NCBI GenBank assembly: GCA_003281255.1
Contig: QCCL01000003.1
Location: 57,277 to 121,276, forward strand
DNA: 64,000 nt
Direction of reading: 5' to 3'
Source: Prochlorococcus sp. AG-347-L02
GTDB taxonomy: Bacteria; Cyanobacteriota; Cyanobacteriia; PCC-6307; Cyanobiaceae
The notes below the pieces were generated by a model. The model was not told the origin of the DNA. It worked only from the letters and a program-made list of their open reading frames with translations, and searched no databases. This document shows, in pieces, positions 35,302 to 45,013 of the stretch (its first letter is position 1; each line of letters opens with the position of its first letter). Made by a program: the position numbers and the translations under genes.

Positions 35302-36867
35302 ATGAACGAAATTGTATGGCCAACAATTGACTCTGAACATTTAATTGTTGATTCAAAGCAAATGTTGATATTGGAAAAAGAGATGTTTTCTGATGGAATG
35401 CCACAAGAAGCATTAATGGAAAAAGCTGGTATCCAAATTAGTAAATGGCTCTTAAAAAAGAAACCTCTTCTCAAGAATGGAATAACTGTTTTTATAGGTC
35501 CTGGGCATAATGGTGGTGATGGTGTTGTAATAGCTAGAGAGCTTTTTTTGAAAGGTTTTTTTGTCCAGGTATGGTGTCCATTTCCTATTAAAAAAACATT
35601 AACAAATGACCACCTTAATTATCTTACATCTATTGGGGTCTCAAAATTAGTAGAGCCCCCTGAGGCAAACGGTAAAGATCTTTGGATTGATGCAGTTTTT
35701 GGAAATAATCAAACAAGAAAAGTTGATAATGAATTAATTAAACTATTTAATCAAAAATTTCATAACAAATATGGCAAGGTTATAAGTATTGATATTCCAA
35801 CAGGATTATGTCCTGATAAAGGAGAGCCTTTTTTAGATAACGCAGTAAAGGCAGACTATACTTTGGCTATTGGTCTTCATAAGATTGGGTTGACCCAAGA
35901 TTCTGCTTTACCTTTTATTGGAGAATTGCATCATATAGATGTTGGGGTACCTATTAGTAAACTGTCCAAATTTGATAAAAAGATTTTTAAGGTTACTTAC
36001 AAAGATTTAAAAAATATTGATTTACTTTCCCCACCAAAAAATGCCAACAAATATCAAAGAGGTAAAACGTTATTAATAGCAGGAAGTGAAAAATATCCAG
36101 GCGCTGCATACTTAGCATTAAAAGGGGCCATATCAAGTGGAGCAGGCTATGTCTCGGCTGTCCTACCTGGGATAGTTGCTGAATCTATTTGGCAAGTTGC
36201 TCCAGAAATAGTTTTAAAAGAAACTATGCAATCTAATCAAGATGGAAATGCATCTTTATTTAGTGCATTAAAAAATATTGATTTGAGTGCATTTGATTCA
36301 GTAGCTGTCGGACCAGGAATAGGAATTGATTATGTTGATTGGCAAAAATCAAAAGACTATCTTATTAGTTATGAAGGATTATTGATATTGGATGCAGATG
36401 CACTTAATAGAATTTCGGAATCTAAGTTGGGGTCAAATTTCTTTTTAGAGAGAAAATTTAAGACATGGATTACACCACATAGCAAAGAGTTTGGAAGATT
36501 ATTTCCTAATATTGAATCTAAGTCCAAAGTTGTGCTTGCTCGTGATGCGGCAAAAGAATTCAATATCAGCATTTTGTTAAAAGGGGCTAATAGTATAGTT
36601 GCTGATAGTAAAAATGTATGGCAACTTTTTGGGACCGATTCTCAGACAGCGCGAGCTGGATTGGGTGACCTTTTATCTGGTTTTGTAGCTGGTAGGTCTG
36701 CGATTGATTTAACCTTGTGTAAAAATATATCAACAGATTTTTTTACTAAATATGTACTTTTGCATTCATATGCTGCATCGAAGTGCAAAAGCGGGTCAAA
36801 TGCTTCTGCTATTGGTGAAGAACTGACAAAATTAATGAGAAATATAAAAATGAGACAAATATCTTGA
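35302..36867 (+). CDS. Bifunctional NAD(P)HX epimerase / ADP-dependent dehydratase
   Basis: This 521-residue repair enzyme joins an N-terminal YjeF_N epimerase domain (FIGPGHNGGDGVVIARELF, DIPTGLCPD) to a C-terminal ribokinase-like dehydratase domain. The dehydratase domain has KYQRGKTLLIAGSEKYPGAAYLA, VAVGPGIG, LDADALN, ITPHSKEFGRL and ARAGLGDLLSGFVAG. It restores hydrated NAD(P)H. The fusion and length match bacterial NnrE-NnrD proteins. It appears monocistronic. Confidence 0.93.
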   Translation: MNEIVWPTIDSEHLIVDSKQMLILEKEMFSDGMPQEALMEKAGIQISKWLLKKKPLLKNGITVFIGPGHNGGDGVVIARELFLKGFFVQVWCPFPIKKTLTNDHLNYLTSIGVSKLVEPPEANGKDLWIDAVFGNNQTRKVDNELIKLFNQKFHNKYGKVISIDIPTGLCPDKGEPFLDNAVKADYTLAIGLHKIGLTQDSALPFIGELHHIDVGVPISKLSKFDKKIFKVTYKDLKNIDLLSPPKNANKYQRGKTLLIAGSEKYPGAAYLALKGAISSGAGYVSAVLPGIVAESIWQVAPEIVLKETMQSNQDGNASLFSALKNIDLSAFDSVAVGPGIGIDYVDWQKSKDYLISYEGLLILDADALNRISESKLGSNFFLERKFKTWITPHSKEFGRLFPNIESKSKVVLARDAAKEFNISILLKGANSIVADSKNVWQLFGTDSQTARAGLGDLLSGFVAGRSAIDLTLCKNISTDFFTKYVLLHSYAASKCKSGSNASAIGEELTKLMRNIKMRQIS

Positions 36868-36988
36868 AAGAAACAATTTAAGAGAGTTATTTATAGTTTT
36901 AAACACATAAGTGTACAAATATTACTTGAAATCTGAAGCGCGCATTAAATATTTGGCCATTTCTCTAAAAGTATAGGAGAGTCTTACT

Positions 36989-37000
36989 ACCTAATTAGGT
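36989..37000. promoter_or_regulatory. 12-base perfect palindrome upstream of a sigma factor gene
   Basis: ACCTAATTAGGT is self-complementary and lies 7 bases before the ATG at 37008, where it overlaps the ribosome-binding region. It could be a small operator or an RNA element. Only position and symmetry support this. Confidence 0.3.
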
Positions 37001-37007
37001 TAAAAAA

Positions 37008-37949
37008 ATGGTCTCATCTATACCAATTCAATCAGATCAACCGAAAAAGAGGAGTAATGATCCAATAAGTTGGTATTTGCAGAATATCGGTAGAGTCCCC
37101 TTATTAACCCCTGCCGAAGAGATTGAATTGGGTAATCAAGTCCAGAAGATGATGATTCTCACAGAAGATGGACAACTAAATGAAAAGATTAATGATTTTA
37201 CAACTGAGCAAAAAAGAACTATAAAAACGGGTCGAAGAGCTAAAGAAAGAATGATGAAAGCTAATTTAAGATTAGTCGTCAGTGTAGCAAAAAAATATCA
37301 AGGTAAAGGACTCGAATTACTTGATTTAGTTCAAGAAGGTTCTCTTGGATTGGAGAGAGCTGTTGAAAAATTTGATCCAACAAGAGGATACAAGTTTTCT
37401 ACTTATGCCTTTTGGTGGATTAGGCAGAGTATGACAAGAGCAATTGCCTGTCAATCAAGAACAATCCGTTTACCTGTTCACTTAAGTGAAAGGTTAGCTT
37501 CTATTAGAAAAGTTAGTAGAGATTTGGCTCATAAGCTTGGTGCTATGCCAAGCAGAATTGAAATTGCAGAGGCAATGGAAATTGATGTTGAAGAATTGGA
37601 TTCTGTTTTAAGACAAGCTTTATCGACAAGTAGTTTGGACGCTCCAGTAAATGGTGATGATGGCAGGAGCTTTTTAGGCGATTTAATTGCAGATAGTAAT
37701 AATGAGGAGCCTTTAGATCAAGTTGAACAGAAAATGCACCAAGAGCAACTAGGTAAGTGGTTAAGTCATCTAAGCGAGCAAGAACAACATGTTCTTAAAC
37801 TAAGGTTTGGACTTGATGCAAATGAGAGACATACACTTGCAGAAATTGGAAGATTATTAGAAGTTTCTAGAGAAAGAGTAAGACAAGTTGAACTCAAGGC
37901 ACTAAGAAAATTAAGGAATTTAACCAGAAAATTACCTAGCGGTATTTAA
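37008..37949 (+). CDS. Group 2 RNA polymerase sigma-70-family factor
   Basis: This 313-residue primary-like sigma factor has region 1.2 (PISWYLQNIGRVPLLTPAEEI), region 2 (ANLRLVVSVAKKYQGKGLEL, YKFSTYAFWWIRQSMTRAI), region 3, and region 4 with the helix-turn-helix (LAEIGRLLEVSRERVRQVE). It lacks the long N-terminal extension of the main vegetative sigma, so it is a non-essential-type group 2 factor, used in cyanobacteria for light, diel or nutrient responses. Which Sig letter applies is not decided. Only one base separates its stop from that of the convergent pdhA. Confidence 0.93.
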   Translation: MVSSIPIQSDQPKKRSNDPISWYLQNIGRVPLLTPAEEIELGNQVQKMMILTEDGQLNEKINDFTTEQKRTIKTGRRAKERMMKANLRLVVSVAKKYQGKGLELLDLVQEGSLGLERAVEKFDPTRGYKFSTYAFWWIRQSMTRAIACQSRTIRLPVHLSERLASIRKVSRDLAHKLGAMPSRIEIAEAMEIDVEELDSVLRQALSTSSLDAPVNGDDGRSFLGDLIADSNNEEPLDQVEQKMHQEQLGKWLSHLSEQEQHVLKLRFGLDANERHTLAEIGRLLEVSRERVRQVELKALRKLRNLTRKLPSGI

Positions 37950-37950
37950 T

Positions 37951-39024
37951 CTAGTCTTCTGCCCAAATATATTTGGTTAATTCTTCAGAAGGGGGTTCAG
38001 GTGCTTCAATTGCATTTTTGACTGACTCAGTGATCTCTGAATCAATTTTTTTTTCAATAATTTTTAATTCTTCTTCCGTTGCGTATTTCCCGTCAATAAT
38101 TTCTTTGGCTAATTTCTTAACAGGATCTCTTTTCGCCCAAAACTCCTTCTCTTTTTCAGACCTTAATTCATCTGGATCTGCAAGAGAATGTCCCCTATAT
38201 CTATAAGTCAAACACTCTAAAAGTGTGGGACCTTCTCCTGCTCTAGCGCGCTCAATTGCTCTTTGTGCTGCTCCTCTAACTGCTAATACATCCATTCCAT
38301 CAACTTCCTCACCGTGCATACCAAAAGCAGACGCTTTTCTCCAGATTTCAGGATTACTAGTAGCTCTATCATGAGCCATACCAATAGCCCATTTATTATT
38401 TTCAACGACAAAAATTATGGGTAATTTCCATAACTGGGCCATATTTAAGCATTCAAAAAACTGCCCATTATTGCAAGTCCCATCCCCAAAGAATGCTGCA
38501 GTTACTGAATCACTTTTACTATTACCAGCAACTTCCTTTTTGTATTTACTTGAAAAGGCTGCTCCTAAAGCAACTGGAATTCCTTCTCCAATAAATGCAT
38601 ATCCTCCCAGTAGATGATGCTCCCTTGAAAATAAGTGCATGGATCCACCTCGGCCTTTGCTACAACCAGTAGCTTTCCCAAAAAGTTCACTCATTACTTC
38701 AAATGAGGGAACACCCGCACTTAGTGCATGAACATGATCGCGATAGGTACTACAAAACCAATCATGTTTCTTTTTCATGGCGCCAATTACTCCTGTGCTT
38801 ATAGCCTCTTGACCGTTATATAGATGAACGAAACCAAACATTTTCCCCCTGTAATACATTTCTGCACACTTATCTTCAAACCTACGACCAAGCGTCATAT
38901 CTTCATATAGAAATAATCCGGTTTCTCGATCTAATTCGGCTTTTTTTATGTCTTGAAGATTTGAGATTCTCTCTACGTGTGTTTCCAAGAAAAATACCTT
39001 AACGAAGTTTTGATTTGTTAACAT
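37951..39024 (-). CDS. pdhA: Pyruvate dehydrogenase E1 component, alpha subunit
   Basis: This 357-residue thiamine-pyrophosphate enzyme subunit has the motif region [21 protein letters not shown]...[22 protein letters not shown], the phosphorylation-loop-like [13 protein letters not shown], and [10 protein letters not shown] are also present. It decarboxylates pyruvate with the beta subunit, encoded elsewhere. E3 (lpdA) is at 27988 in this window. It has its own leader of ~110 bases facing zipN. Confidence 0.95.
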   Translation of the reverse strand: MLTNQNFVKVFFLETHVERISNLQDIKKAELDRETGLFLYEDMTLGRRFEDKCAEMYYRGKMFGFVHLYNGQEAISTGVIGAMKKKHDWFCSTYRDHVHALSAGVPSFEVMSELFGKATGCSKGRGGSMHLFSREHHLLGGYAFIGEGIPVALGAAFSSKYKKEVAGNSKSDSVTAAFFGDGTCNNGQFFECLNMAQLWKLPIIFVVENNKWAIGMAHDRATSNPEIWRKASAFGMHGEEVDGMDVLAVRGAAQRAIERARAGEGPTLLECLTYRYRGHSLADPDELRSEKEKEFWAKRDPVKKLAKEIIDGKYATEEELKIIEKKIDSEITESVKNAIEAPEPPSEELTKYIWAED

Positions 39025-39137
39025 TCTAAGCCGTGAAGGGCGATTTTCATGATTTTTTTTAATAACTCTGTAAGACCTTGTGAAAAAATTTTTTAACTTG
39101 ATAAAATTTGTCTAAGAATTTTCAATAGGATATTTGT

Positions 39138-41243
39138 TTGGAACTTCCTTTAGACCATTTTCGTTTAATTGGCGTAAGCCCCTCTGCAACTTCTGAGGAA
39201 ATATTAAGGGCGTTTCAATTGCGGTTAGATAAAACACCTGATGAAGGTTTTACTTATGAAGTTTTAACCCAAAGATCTGAGTTGCTTCGCCTTACTGCCG
39301 ATCTACTTACAGATCCAGAAAGCAGAAGAGAGTACGAAAATTTGTTACTAAATGGAAAGTCTGGATTGGATTTTTCCTCAAATAGAGAAGTAGCAGGATT
39401 AATACTTCTTTGGGAATCAGGTTCACCAAAAGAGGCTTTTAAGATTACGAGAAAAGCATTGCAGCCCCCACAAACTCCAGCTTTAGGAAGTAGTAGAGAA
39501 GCTGATTTAACATTATTGGCTGCTTTAACAGCTAGGGATTCTGCAATTCAAGAACAACAGCTTAGATCCTATTCGAACGCGGCAGACTTTTTGCATGAAG
39601 GTATACAACTTCTGCAAAGAATGGGAAAGCTTGGAGACATAAGAAAAGAACTTGAAGAAGATTTGGTTGCTTTGCTTCCTTACAGAATCCTAGATCTACT
39701 TAGTAGGGATCTAAATGATCAAGAGTCTCATAAAAAAGGCTTAAGTATGTTGGAAAATTTAATAATCAAAAGAGGTGGTTTGGAAGGTAATAATAAATCT
39801 GAATATAAAGATTATCTAAATCAGCAAGAGTTTGAAGCTTTTTTTCAACAAATTAGGCCATTTTTGACGGTGCAAGAACAGATTGATTTGTTTCTTGAAT
39901 TACAAAGAAGAGGATCATTAGAAGCAGGATTTTTAGCATTTCTATCCTTAACAGCTATTGGTTTCTCCAGAAGAAAGCCTGAAAAATTATTTGAAGCGAG
40001 GAGAATTTTAAAGAAACTAAATTTATCTGGTCTTGATTCAATGCCTTTAGTTGGTTGTTTAGATCTGCTTTTAGCTGATATTGACCAAGCCTCTGCAAGG
40101 TTTTCAAGTAGTTCTGATGAGAATTTACGAGATTGGCTTAATAATTATCCTGGAAATAAGTTAGAAGCTGTATGTATTTTCTGTAAAAATTGGTTAGAGA
40201 ATGATGTTTTAGTTGGATATAGAGACATTGACTCAAAAGAGGTGGATTTAGATTCCTGGTTTGAAGATAGGGAAATTCAAGAATTTATAGAAAAACTAGA
40301 AAAGAAATCAAATAAAAATGCAATCAGGTCAAGTCTTCATAATCAACAGATTGAGAAGGAATCCTTAACAAAAACGACCGAAAATTTTGATAATTTATTG
40401 GACAATATTGATGAAAGGAGCTTACCTTGGCCTGGCGGCATAAAACAAGATTATAAAAAGGTTGAGGTCAAAGAAAAAGAATTCAATGAGGAATACTTCA
40501 AGAAGAAACCAATGGAGTTTTATAATTTTCTTATTGAAAAAATTGCTGAATTAAAGTTTAGTTTTGGGGAATTCTTGAAGGATAAAGAGATTATTGATCG
40601 GTCACCCTATTTAATTTATATTTATGCGTTTTTGATCTTATTTGCATTTGGTATTGGTATTGGATTTTTAAGAAATAATATAAAAAAATCAGTTCAAGAT
40701 GAAGTTATTGCTGAAAAACCTTTAATTGCCACAGATAAAAATCAAAAGATTAGTGAGAAAGATATTATTCAAGAAATAAAAAAAAATCCTTCAAGCAAAT
40801 TGAATACTATTCCTGAGAAATCTACTTCAATTATTTCCTACGAATTTAAAGAACTTAATTCCCCTTCACCTTCTTTGGAAGATATTAGGAATTTAATTAA
40901 TGGATGGCTTCTAAGTAAAAGTAATTACTTGGCGGGAAAGAGTGATATTAATCTTTCTAACTTTGTTAGTAAAGGTTTGATTGATCGAACAATCGAAGAA
41001 AGACAGAACGACATCAAGAAGGGAATTTTTAAAGAAATTAATTCCCAAATACGTAAGATTGATTTGGAATCACAAACTTCATCCAGGATAGTTGTTTTAG
41101 TTGAATTAAATTATCTAGAGAGAATAGTAAAGGATTCTGGGGAGTTTGTTAATGAAACATCATTGACTCCCCTTAAAGTTAGATATTTTTTCGGTTTTTC
41201 AGATAAATCATGGAAATTGGTTGATTTCGTAAGCGGTTTGTAA
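39138..41243 (+). CDS. Cell division protein ZipN/Ftn2 (ARC6 homologue)
   Basis: This 701-residue protein, found only in cyanobacteria and plants, anchors and organises the FtsZ ring. The N-terminal J-like domain is seen in LDHFRLIGVSPSATSEEILRAF and LLTDPESRREYENLL. A long helical region follows. A single transmembrane segment lies near residues 495-512 (YIYAFLILFAFGIGIGFL). A periplasmic ARC6-type C-terminal domain ends with SWKLVDFVSGL. The start is TTG 39138. The HPD motif of active J-domains is missing, as is normal here. ftsZ and ftsQ lie 23 kb away. Confidence 0.92.
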   Translation: MELPLDHFRLIGVSPSATSEEILRAFQLRLDKTPDEGFTYEVLTQRSELLRLTADLLTDPESRREYENLLLNGKSGLDFSSNREVAGLILLWESGSPKEAFKITRKALQPPQTPALGSSREADLTLLAALTARDSAIQEQQLRSYSNAADFLHEGIQLLQRMGKLGDIRKELEEDLVALLPYRILDLLSRDLNDQESHKKGLSMLENLIIKRGGLEGNNKSEYKDYLNQQEFEAFFQQIRPFLTVQEQIDLFLELQRRGSLEAGFLAFLSLTAIGFSRRKPEKLFEARRILKKLNLSGLDSMPLVGCLDLLLADIDQASARFSSSSDENLRDWLNNYPGNKLEAVCIFCKNWLENDVLVGYRDIDSKEVDLDSWFEDREIQEFIEKLEKKSNKNAIRSSLHNQQIEKESLTKTTENFDNLLDNIDERSLPWPGGIKQDYKKVEVKEKEFNEEYFKKKPMEFYNFLIEKIAELKFSFGEFLKDKEIIDRSPYLIYIYAFLILFAFGIGIGFLRNNIKKSVQDEVIAEKPLIATDKNQKISEKDIIQEIKKNPSSKLNTIPEKSTSIISYEFKELNSPSPSLEDIRNLINGWLLSKSNYLAGKSDINLSNFVSKGLIDRTIEERQNDIKKGIFKEINSQIRKIDLESQTSSRIVVLVELNYLERIVKDSGEFVNETSLTPLKVRYFFGFSDKSWKLVDFVSGL

Positions 41244-41290
41244 TTACAAACTTCAGTATCATCTATAATAATTAAAATTACTTTTTAATA

Positions 41291-42715
41291 ATGTTTGATG
41301 AACTCTCGTCACGCTTTGAAGACGCAGTAAAGGGTTTAAGAGGCGAAGCAAAAATTAGTGAGAATAATATTAACGATGCCTTGAAGGAGGTGAAAAGAGC
41401 ACTCCTTGATGCAGATGTTAGTTTGTCTGTAGTAAAAGAGTTTATATCAGATGTCAAAGATAAAGCTATTGGAGAAGAGGTAGTTAGGGGTGTAAATCCA
41501 GGTCAAAAATTTATAGAAGTTGTAAATAAAGAATTGATTAACATTATGGGGAATGAAAATTCGCCTTTAAACGAAAATGAAAATAGTCCTACAGTTATTT
41601 TGATGGCTGGACTTCAGGGAGCGGGTAAAACAACTGCAACAGGAAAATTAGGACTTTATTTGAAGGAAAAAGATAAAAAAGTTCTTCTGGTTGCTGCAGA
41701 TATTTATCGACCAGCAGCCGTAGAACAGCTTAAAACATTGGGAAGTCAATATGACTTGGAAGTTTTTTCGGCTAAAGAAAAAAATAGCAAACCAGAAGAG
41801 ATAGCAAAGGAAGCATTGAATTTTGCTTGTGAAAATGATTTTAATTCGATAATTATTGATACCGCAGGAAGATTGCAAATTGATGATTCCATGATGAGTG
41901 AAATGGTTCGAATAAAAGAAGTTTCTAATCCTGATGAAGTTTTGCTTGTTGTTGATTCAATGATTGGGCAAGAAGCTGCGGACTTAACAAAGTCATTTCA
42001 TGAAAAAGTAGGAATTTCAGGGGCGATATTAACTAAGTTGGATGGAGACTCAAGAGGAGGTGCTGCGTTATCAATAAGAAAAATAAGTGGTAAACCAATC
42101 AAATTTATAGGTGTAGGTGAAAAAATAGAGGCACTGCAACCATTTCATCCAGAAAGAATGGCTAGCAGAATTTTAGGCATGGGTGATGTATTAACACTTG
42201 TTGAAAAAGCACAAAAGGAAGTAGAGCTAGCTGATGCAGAAGCTATGCAAAAGAAACTTCAAGAAGCAACTTTTGATTTTAATGATTTTGTTAAACAAAT
42301 GAGATTAATTAAAAGGATGGGCTCACTTGGTGGATTGATTAAATTGATTCCTGGAATGAATAAAATTGATGATGGGATGATAAAAGATGGAGAAGATCAA
42401 CTTAAGAAAATAGAATCTATGATCTCTTCAATGACTCTTGAGGAGAAACAAAAACCTGAAGTTCTTGCTGCTCAGCCTTCCAGAAGACAAAGGATTGCTC
42501 AGGGCAGTGGTTATGAAGCGAAAGATGTAGATAAAGTATTAGCTGATTTTCAAAGAATGAGAGGTTTTATGAAACAAATGTCTAATGGAGGAATGCCAGG
42601 AATGGGAGGAATGCCAGGAATGGGAGGAATGCCAGGAATGGGAGGAATGCCTAATAATAGAACGATGAAAAAACAAAAAAATAATAAGAAGAAAAAAGGG
42701 TTTGCCGATTTATAG
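41291..42715 (+). CDS. ffh: Signal recognition particle protein Ffh (SRP54)
   Basis: This 474-residue SRP GTPase has an N domain (MFDELSSRFEDAVKGLRG) and a G domain with AGLQGAGKTTATGKL, DIYRPAAVEQL, DTAGRLQ, and TKLDGDSRGGAALS. The Met-rich M domain binds 4.5S RNA and signal sequences. The C-terminal tail contains a GMPGMG repeat encoded by an 18-base tandem repeat, then a basic end. The RNA partner is at 14610. rpsP follows 54 bases on. Confidence 0.97.
   Translation: MFDELSSRFEDAVKGLRGEAKISENNINDALKEVKRALLDADVSLSVVKEFISDVKDKAIGEEVVRGVNPGQKFIEVVNKELINIMGNENSPLNENENSPTVILMAGLQGAGKTTATGKLGLYLKEKDKKVLLVAADIYRPAAVEQLKTLGSQYDLEVFSAKEKNSKPEEIAKEALNFACENDFNSIIIDTAGRLQIDDSMMSEMVRIKEVSNPDEVLLVVDSMIGQEAADLTKSFHEKVGISGAILTKLDGDSRGGAALSIRKISGKPIKFIGVGEKIEALQPFHPERMASRILGMGDVLTLVEKAQKEVELADAEAMQKKLQEATFDFNDFVKQMRLIKRMGSLGGLIKLIPGMNKIDDGMIKDGEDQLKKIESMISSMTLEEKQKPEVLAAQPSRRQRIAQGSGYEAKDVDKVLADFQRMRGFMKQMSNGGMPGMGGMPGMGGMPGMGGMPNNRTMKKQKNNKKKKGFADL
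42586..42650 (+). repeat. 18-base tandem repeat inside the ffh tail
   Basis: Unit ATGGGAGGAATGCCAGGA recurs about three and a half times and encodes GMPGMG repeats. Slippage at this repeat could vary the tail length between strains. The unit is in frame. Confidence 0.85.
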
Positions 42716-42769
42716 TTTCAAAATTTTTACCTTTAAATGATATTATTATTAAAAACGCATTGATTTAAG

Positions 42770-43156
42770 ATGATTAAATTGCGCCTTAAGCGCTTTGGAA
42801 AGAAAAAAGAGGCAAGTTTCAGAATTGTTGCGTGCAATAGTACTTCCAGAAGAGATGGTAGACCATTACAAGAATTAGGTTTTTATAATCCTAGAACTAA
42901 GGAAACAAGGCTTGATACAGAAGCTTTAAGAACAAGACTTACTCAGGGTGCTCAGCCAACTGATGTTGTTAGGACTTTATTAGAAAAAGGCGGGTTACTT
43001 GAGAAATCAGAAAGATCCTCTATCGCTATTGGTAAGGCAAAGCTAGAGAAGGAAAAAGTTGCTAAAGCTAAAACAAAAGATGAAGAAAATGATATTACTA
43101 AAGCTGAAAGCGTTAGTAATGAAGCTGAAAGCGTTAGTAATGAAGCTGAAAGCTAG
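42770..43156 (+). CDS. rpsP: 30S ribosomal protein S16
   Basis: This 128-residue protein has the S16 core in the first ~82 residues ([43 protein letters not shown]). A charged C-terminal extension of about 45 residues follows, rich in Lys, Glu and Ala. Its end contains a duplicated AESVSNE motif encoded by a 21-base tandem repeat. Bacterial S16 is commonly 80-90 residues, so the tail is a lineage-specific addition. Confidence 0.96.
   Translation: MIKLRLKRFGKKKEASFRIVACNSTSRRDGRPLQELGFYNPRTKETRLDTEALRTRLTQGAQPTDVVRTLLEKGGLLEKSERSSIAIGKAKLEKEKVAKAKTKDEENDITKAESVSNEAESVSNEAES
43101..43155 (+). repeat. 21-base tandem repeat in the rpsP tail
   Basis: The unit encoding AESVSNE occurs twice, followed by a partial third copy (GCTGAAAGC) that runs into the stop codon. 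It looks like a recent in-frame duplication. Confidence 0.85.
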
Positions 43157-43192
43157 TAGATTGATAAATTTCTATTCTTATTTAATAACTGT

Positions 43193-44149
43193 ATGAAGGA
43201 GGTTTCCAAAACTGGTCACTTCAAAATAGATTTGCCTAGCTCTGACGCTGCTACAGCATTATCTGGTCCTGGAAATTCTTTTTTAAAAAAGTTTGAGTCA
43301 CTCACTGGTGTATCCCTAACTATTAGAGGTTTACAACTTGAGATGAATGGCGTCATATCTAAAATTGAGAGAGCCTCAGCTTTAGTCGAACTAACAAGAC
43401 CAATTTGGGAACAAGGGTTAGAAGTCCCAGAGGTAGATCTTAAAGCGGCTTTAAGTTCTTTAAATATGGGAGAATCGTCCTCACATGCTGAACTTGGGAA
43501 AAAAGTTCTTGCGCGTTCCAAAGAAGGAAGATATTTAAGACCAAGAACTATAAAGCAAAAAGAATATGTTGAATCAATTGAAAACTATGATCTTACCTTC
43601 GCAATTGGTCCAGCTGGAACTGGTAAGACATTTTTAGCAACTGTTTGCGCGGCTAGATTATTGAACGAAAAAAAAATTGAAAAAATTGTTTTAACTAGGC
43701 CAGCTGTAGAAGCTGGTGAAAGTTTAGGATTTCTACCTGGTGATTTGCAACAAAAAGTAGATCCATATTTAAGACCCCTATTTGATTCTTTACATAGCAT
43801 TTTTGGGTTTGATAGAACAAATTCGTTAATTGATAAGGGGATTATTGAAGTTGCTCCTTTAGCATTTATGAGAGGTAGAACCTTAGATAACTCGATGGTT
43901 ATTCTAGATGAAGCACAAAACACAACCTGTTCTCAAATGAGAATGTTTTTGACCAGATTAGGAGAGAGATCAAAAATGGTTGTAAATGGAGATATTACAC
44001 AAATTGATTTAAAAAAAGATCAGGAAAGCGGCCTTATCGAAGCATCAAGAATTTTCTCTGAAACTCAAGATATAAAAATTTGTTATTTAACTATCGAAGA
44101 TGTAGTTCGTCATCCTTTAGTTCAGAAAATCATTAAGGCTTATCAATAA
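43193..44149 (+). CDS. PhoH-family ATPase
   Basis: This 318-residue protein has an N-terminal ~110-residue region (TIRGLQLEMNGVISKIERA, KH-like). The PhoH NTPase domain follows, with Walker A IGPAGTGKTFLA, TRPAVEAGESLGFLPGD, and Walker B MVILDEAQNTT. It is a predicted RNA helicase/ATPase. In cyanobacteria it is not firmly tied to phosphate stress, and a role in RNA or ribosome metabolism is a common guess. It follows rpsP by 36 bases. Confidence 0.92.
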   Translation: MKEVSKTGHFKIDLPSSDAATALSGPGNSFLKKFESLTGVSLTIRGLQLEMNGVISKIERASALVELTRPIWEQGLEVPEVDLKAALSSLNMGESSSHAELGKKVLARSKEGRYLRPRTIKQKEYVESIENYDLTFAIGPAGTGKTFLATVCAARLLNEKKIEKIVLTRPAVEAGESLGFLPGDLQQKVDPYLRPLFDSLHSIFGFDRTNSLIDKGIIEVAPLAFMRGRTLDNSMVILDEAQNTTCSQMRMFLTRLGERSKMVVNGDITQIDLKKDQESGLIEASRIFSETQDIKICYLTIEDVVRHPLVQKIIKAYQ

Positions 44150-44222
44150 ACTTATAACTCTGGAGATCCGTACCCTGAAATTTTAAAAATCAAGTAGAAT
44201 AAATACATATTTAATAAAAAAA

Positions 44223-44960
44223 ATGCCAGCAAGTAGTAATTTCAATCAGGCTATTCGTGAAGCACAAACTAGTTCCATCGTTGGACCTAATGTTGTTCAA
44301 AAAGCTTTACCTTACGTCGGTGGAGGTATGGTTTTAACTTCTTTAGGTGTTTTAGCAGGTATCTCACTCATAGCAACAAATCCTGGGCTTTTCCAGCCTC
44401 TCTCAATAGTTGCATTAATTGCAGAATTGATTTTGTTTTTTATAGCCACAAGCGCTGCAAATAATGCAAATAATGCAAAGGCTTTGCCTTTACTCACAGG
44501 CTTTAGCTTATTAACAGGATTTACCTTAAGTGGAATAGTTGCTTTAGCAATTGGAACAATTGGTATTGGTTCGGTTGGAACAGCTGCCTTAGCTACAGGT
44601 ATAACTTTCGTTATTGCCTCTTACACTGGCCAAAGAATGAGTGACAGTGTCGGGCAAGCACTTAGTGGGGTAGTTGGTCTTGGTTTAATAGGACTGCTAA
44701 TAGCAATGTTCGTCCAATTAATTGGAGGATTCTTTGCTCCAGGAGTTTTTGGGGGTTCAGGACTTGAATTGATAATCGCAGGATTTGGTACTGTCTTATT
44801 TGTTGCAATGTCTTTCGTTGATTTCTATACGATGCCAAGAAGATATAATGATGATCAATACCTTGCAGGAGCTTTAGGTATGTATCTAACTTATATAAAT
44901 CTCTTTGTTTTTATTTTGAGGTTAATGATCGCACTTCAAGGCGGTGGAAGGAGAGACTAG
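44223..44960 (+). CDS. Bax inhibitor-1/YccA-family membrane protein
   Basis: This 245-residue protein has a soluble N-terminal ~30 residues (NQAIREAQTSSIVGPNVVQKA) and seven hydrophobic helices. The last helices hold the conserved acidic region VDFYTMPRRYNDDQYLAGALGMYL. Family members include BI-1/TMBIM calcium-leak proteins and E. coli YccA, an FtsH modulator. FtsH is encoded at 58238, but a link is only suggestive. A strong terminator follows the gene. Confidence 0.88.
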   Translation: MPASSNFNQAIREAQTSSIVGPNVVQKALPYVGGGMVLTSLGVLAGISLIATNPGLFQPLSIVALIAELILFFIATSAANNANNAKALPLLTGFSLLTGFTLSGIVALAIGTIGIGSVGTAALATGITFVIASYTGQRMSDSVGQALSGVVGLGLIGLLIAMFVQLIGGFFAPGVFGGSGLELIIAGFGTVLFVAMSFVDFYTMPRRYNDDQYLAGALGMYLTYINLFVFILRLMIALQGGGRRD

Positions 44961-44984
44961 ACACATTACTTAACTAACTAACCC

Positions 44985-45013
44985 AAAGCGTAGATTTGCG
45001 TCTACGCTTTTTT
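44985..45013 (+). terminator. Rho-independent terminator after the BI-1 gene
   Basis: AAAGCGTAGA (44985-44994) pairs perfectly with TCTACGCTTT (45001-45010) around TTTGCG, followed by further T residues to 45013. The stop codon of the convergent gene (45012-45014) lies in the T run, so the hairpin may also serve as its 3' end. Confidence 0.9.

Noticed and set aside
42586..42650. CRISPR-like direct repeats
   Set aside because: The repeats are contiguous, in frame and encode the GMPGMG tail of Ffh; there are no spacers.
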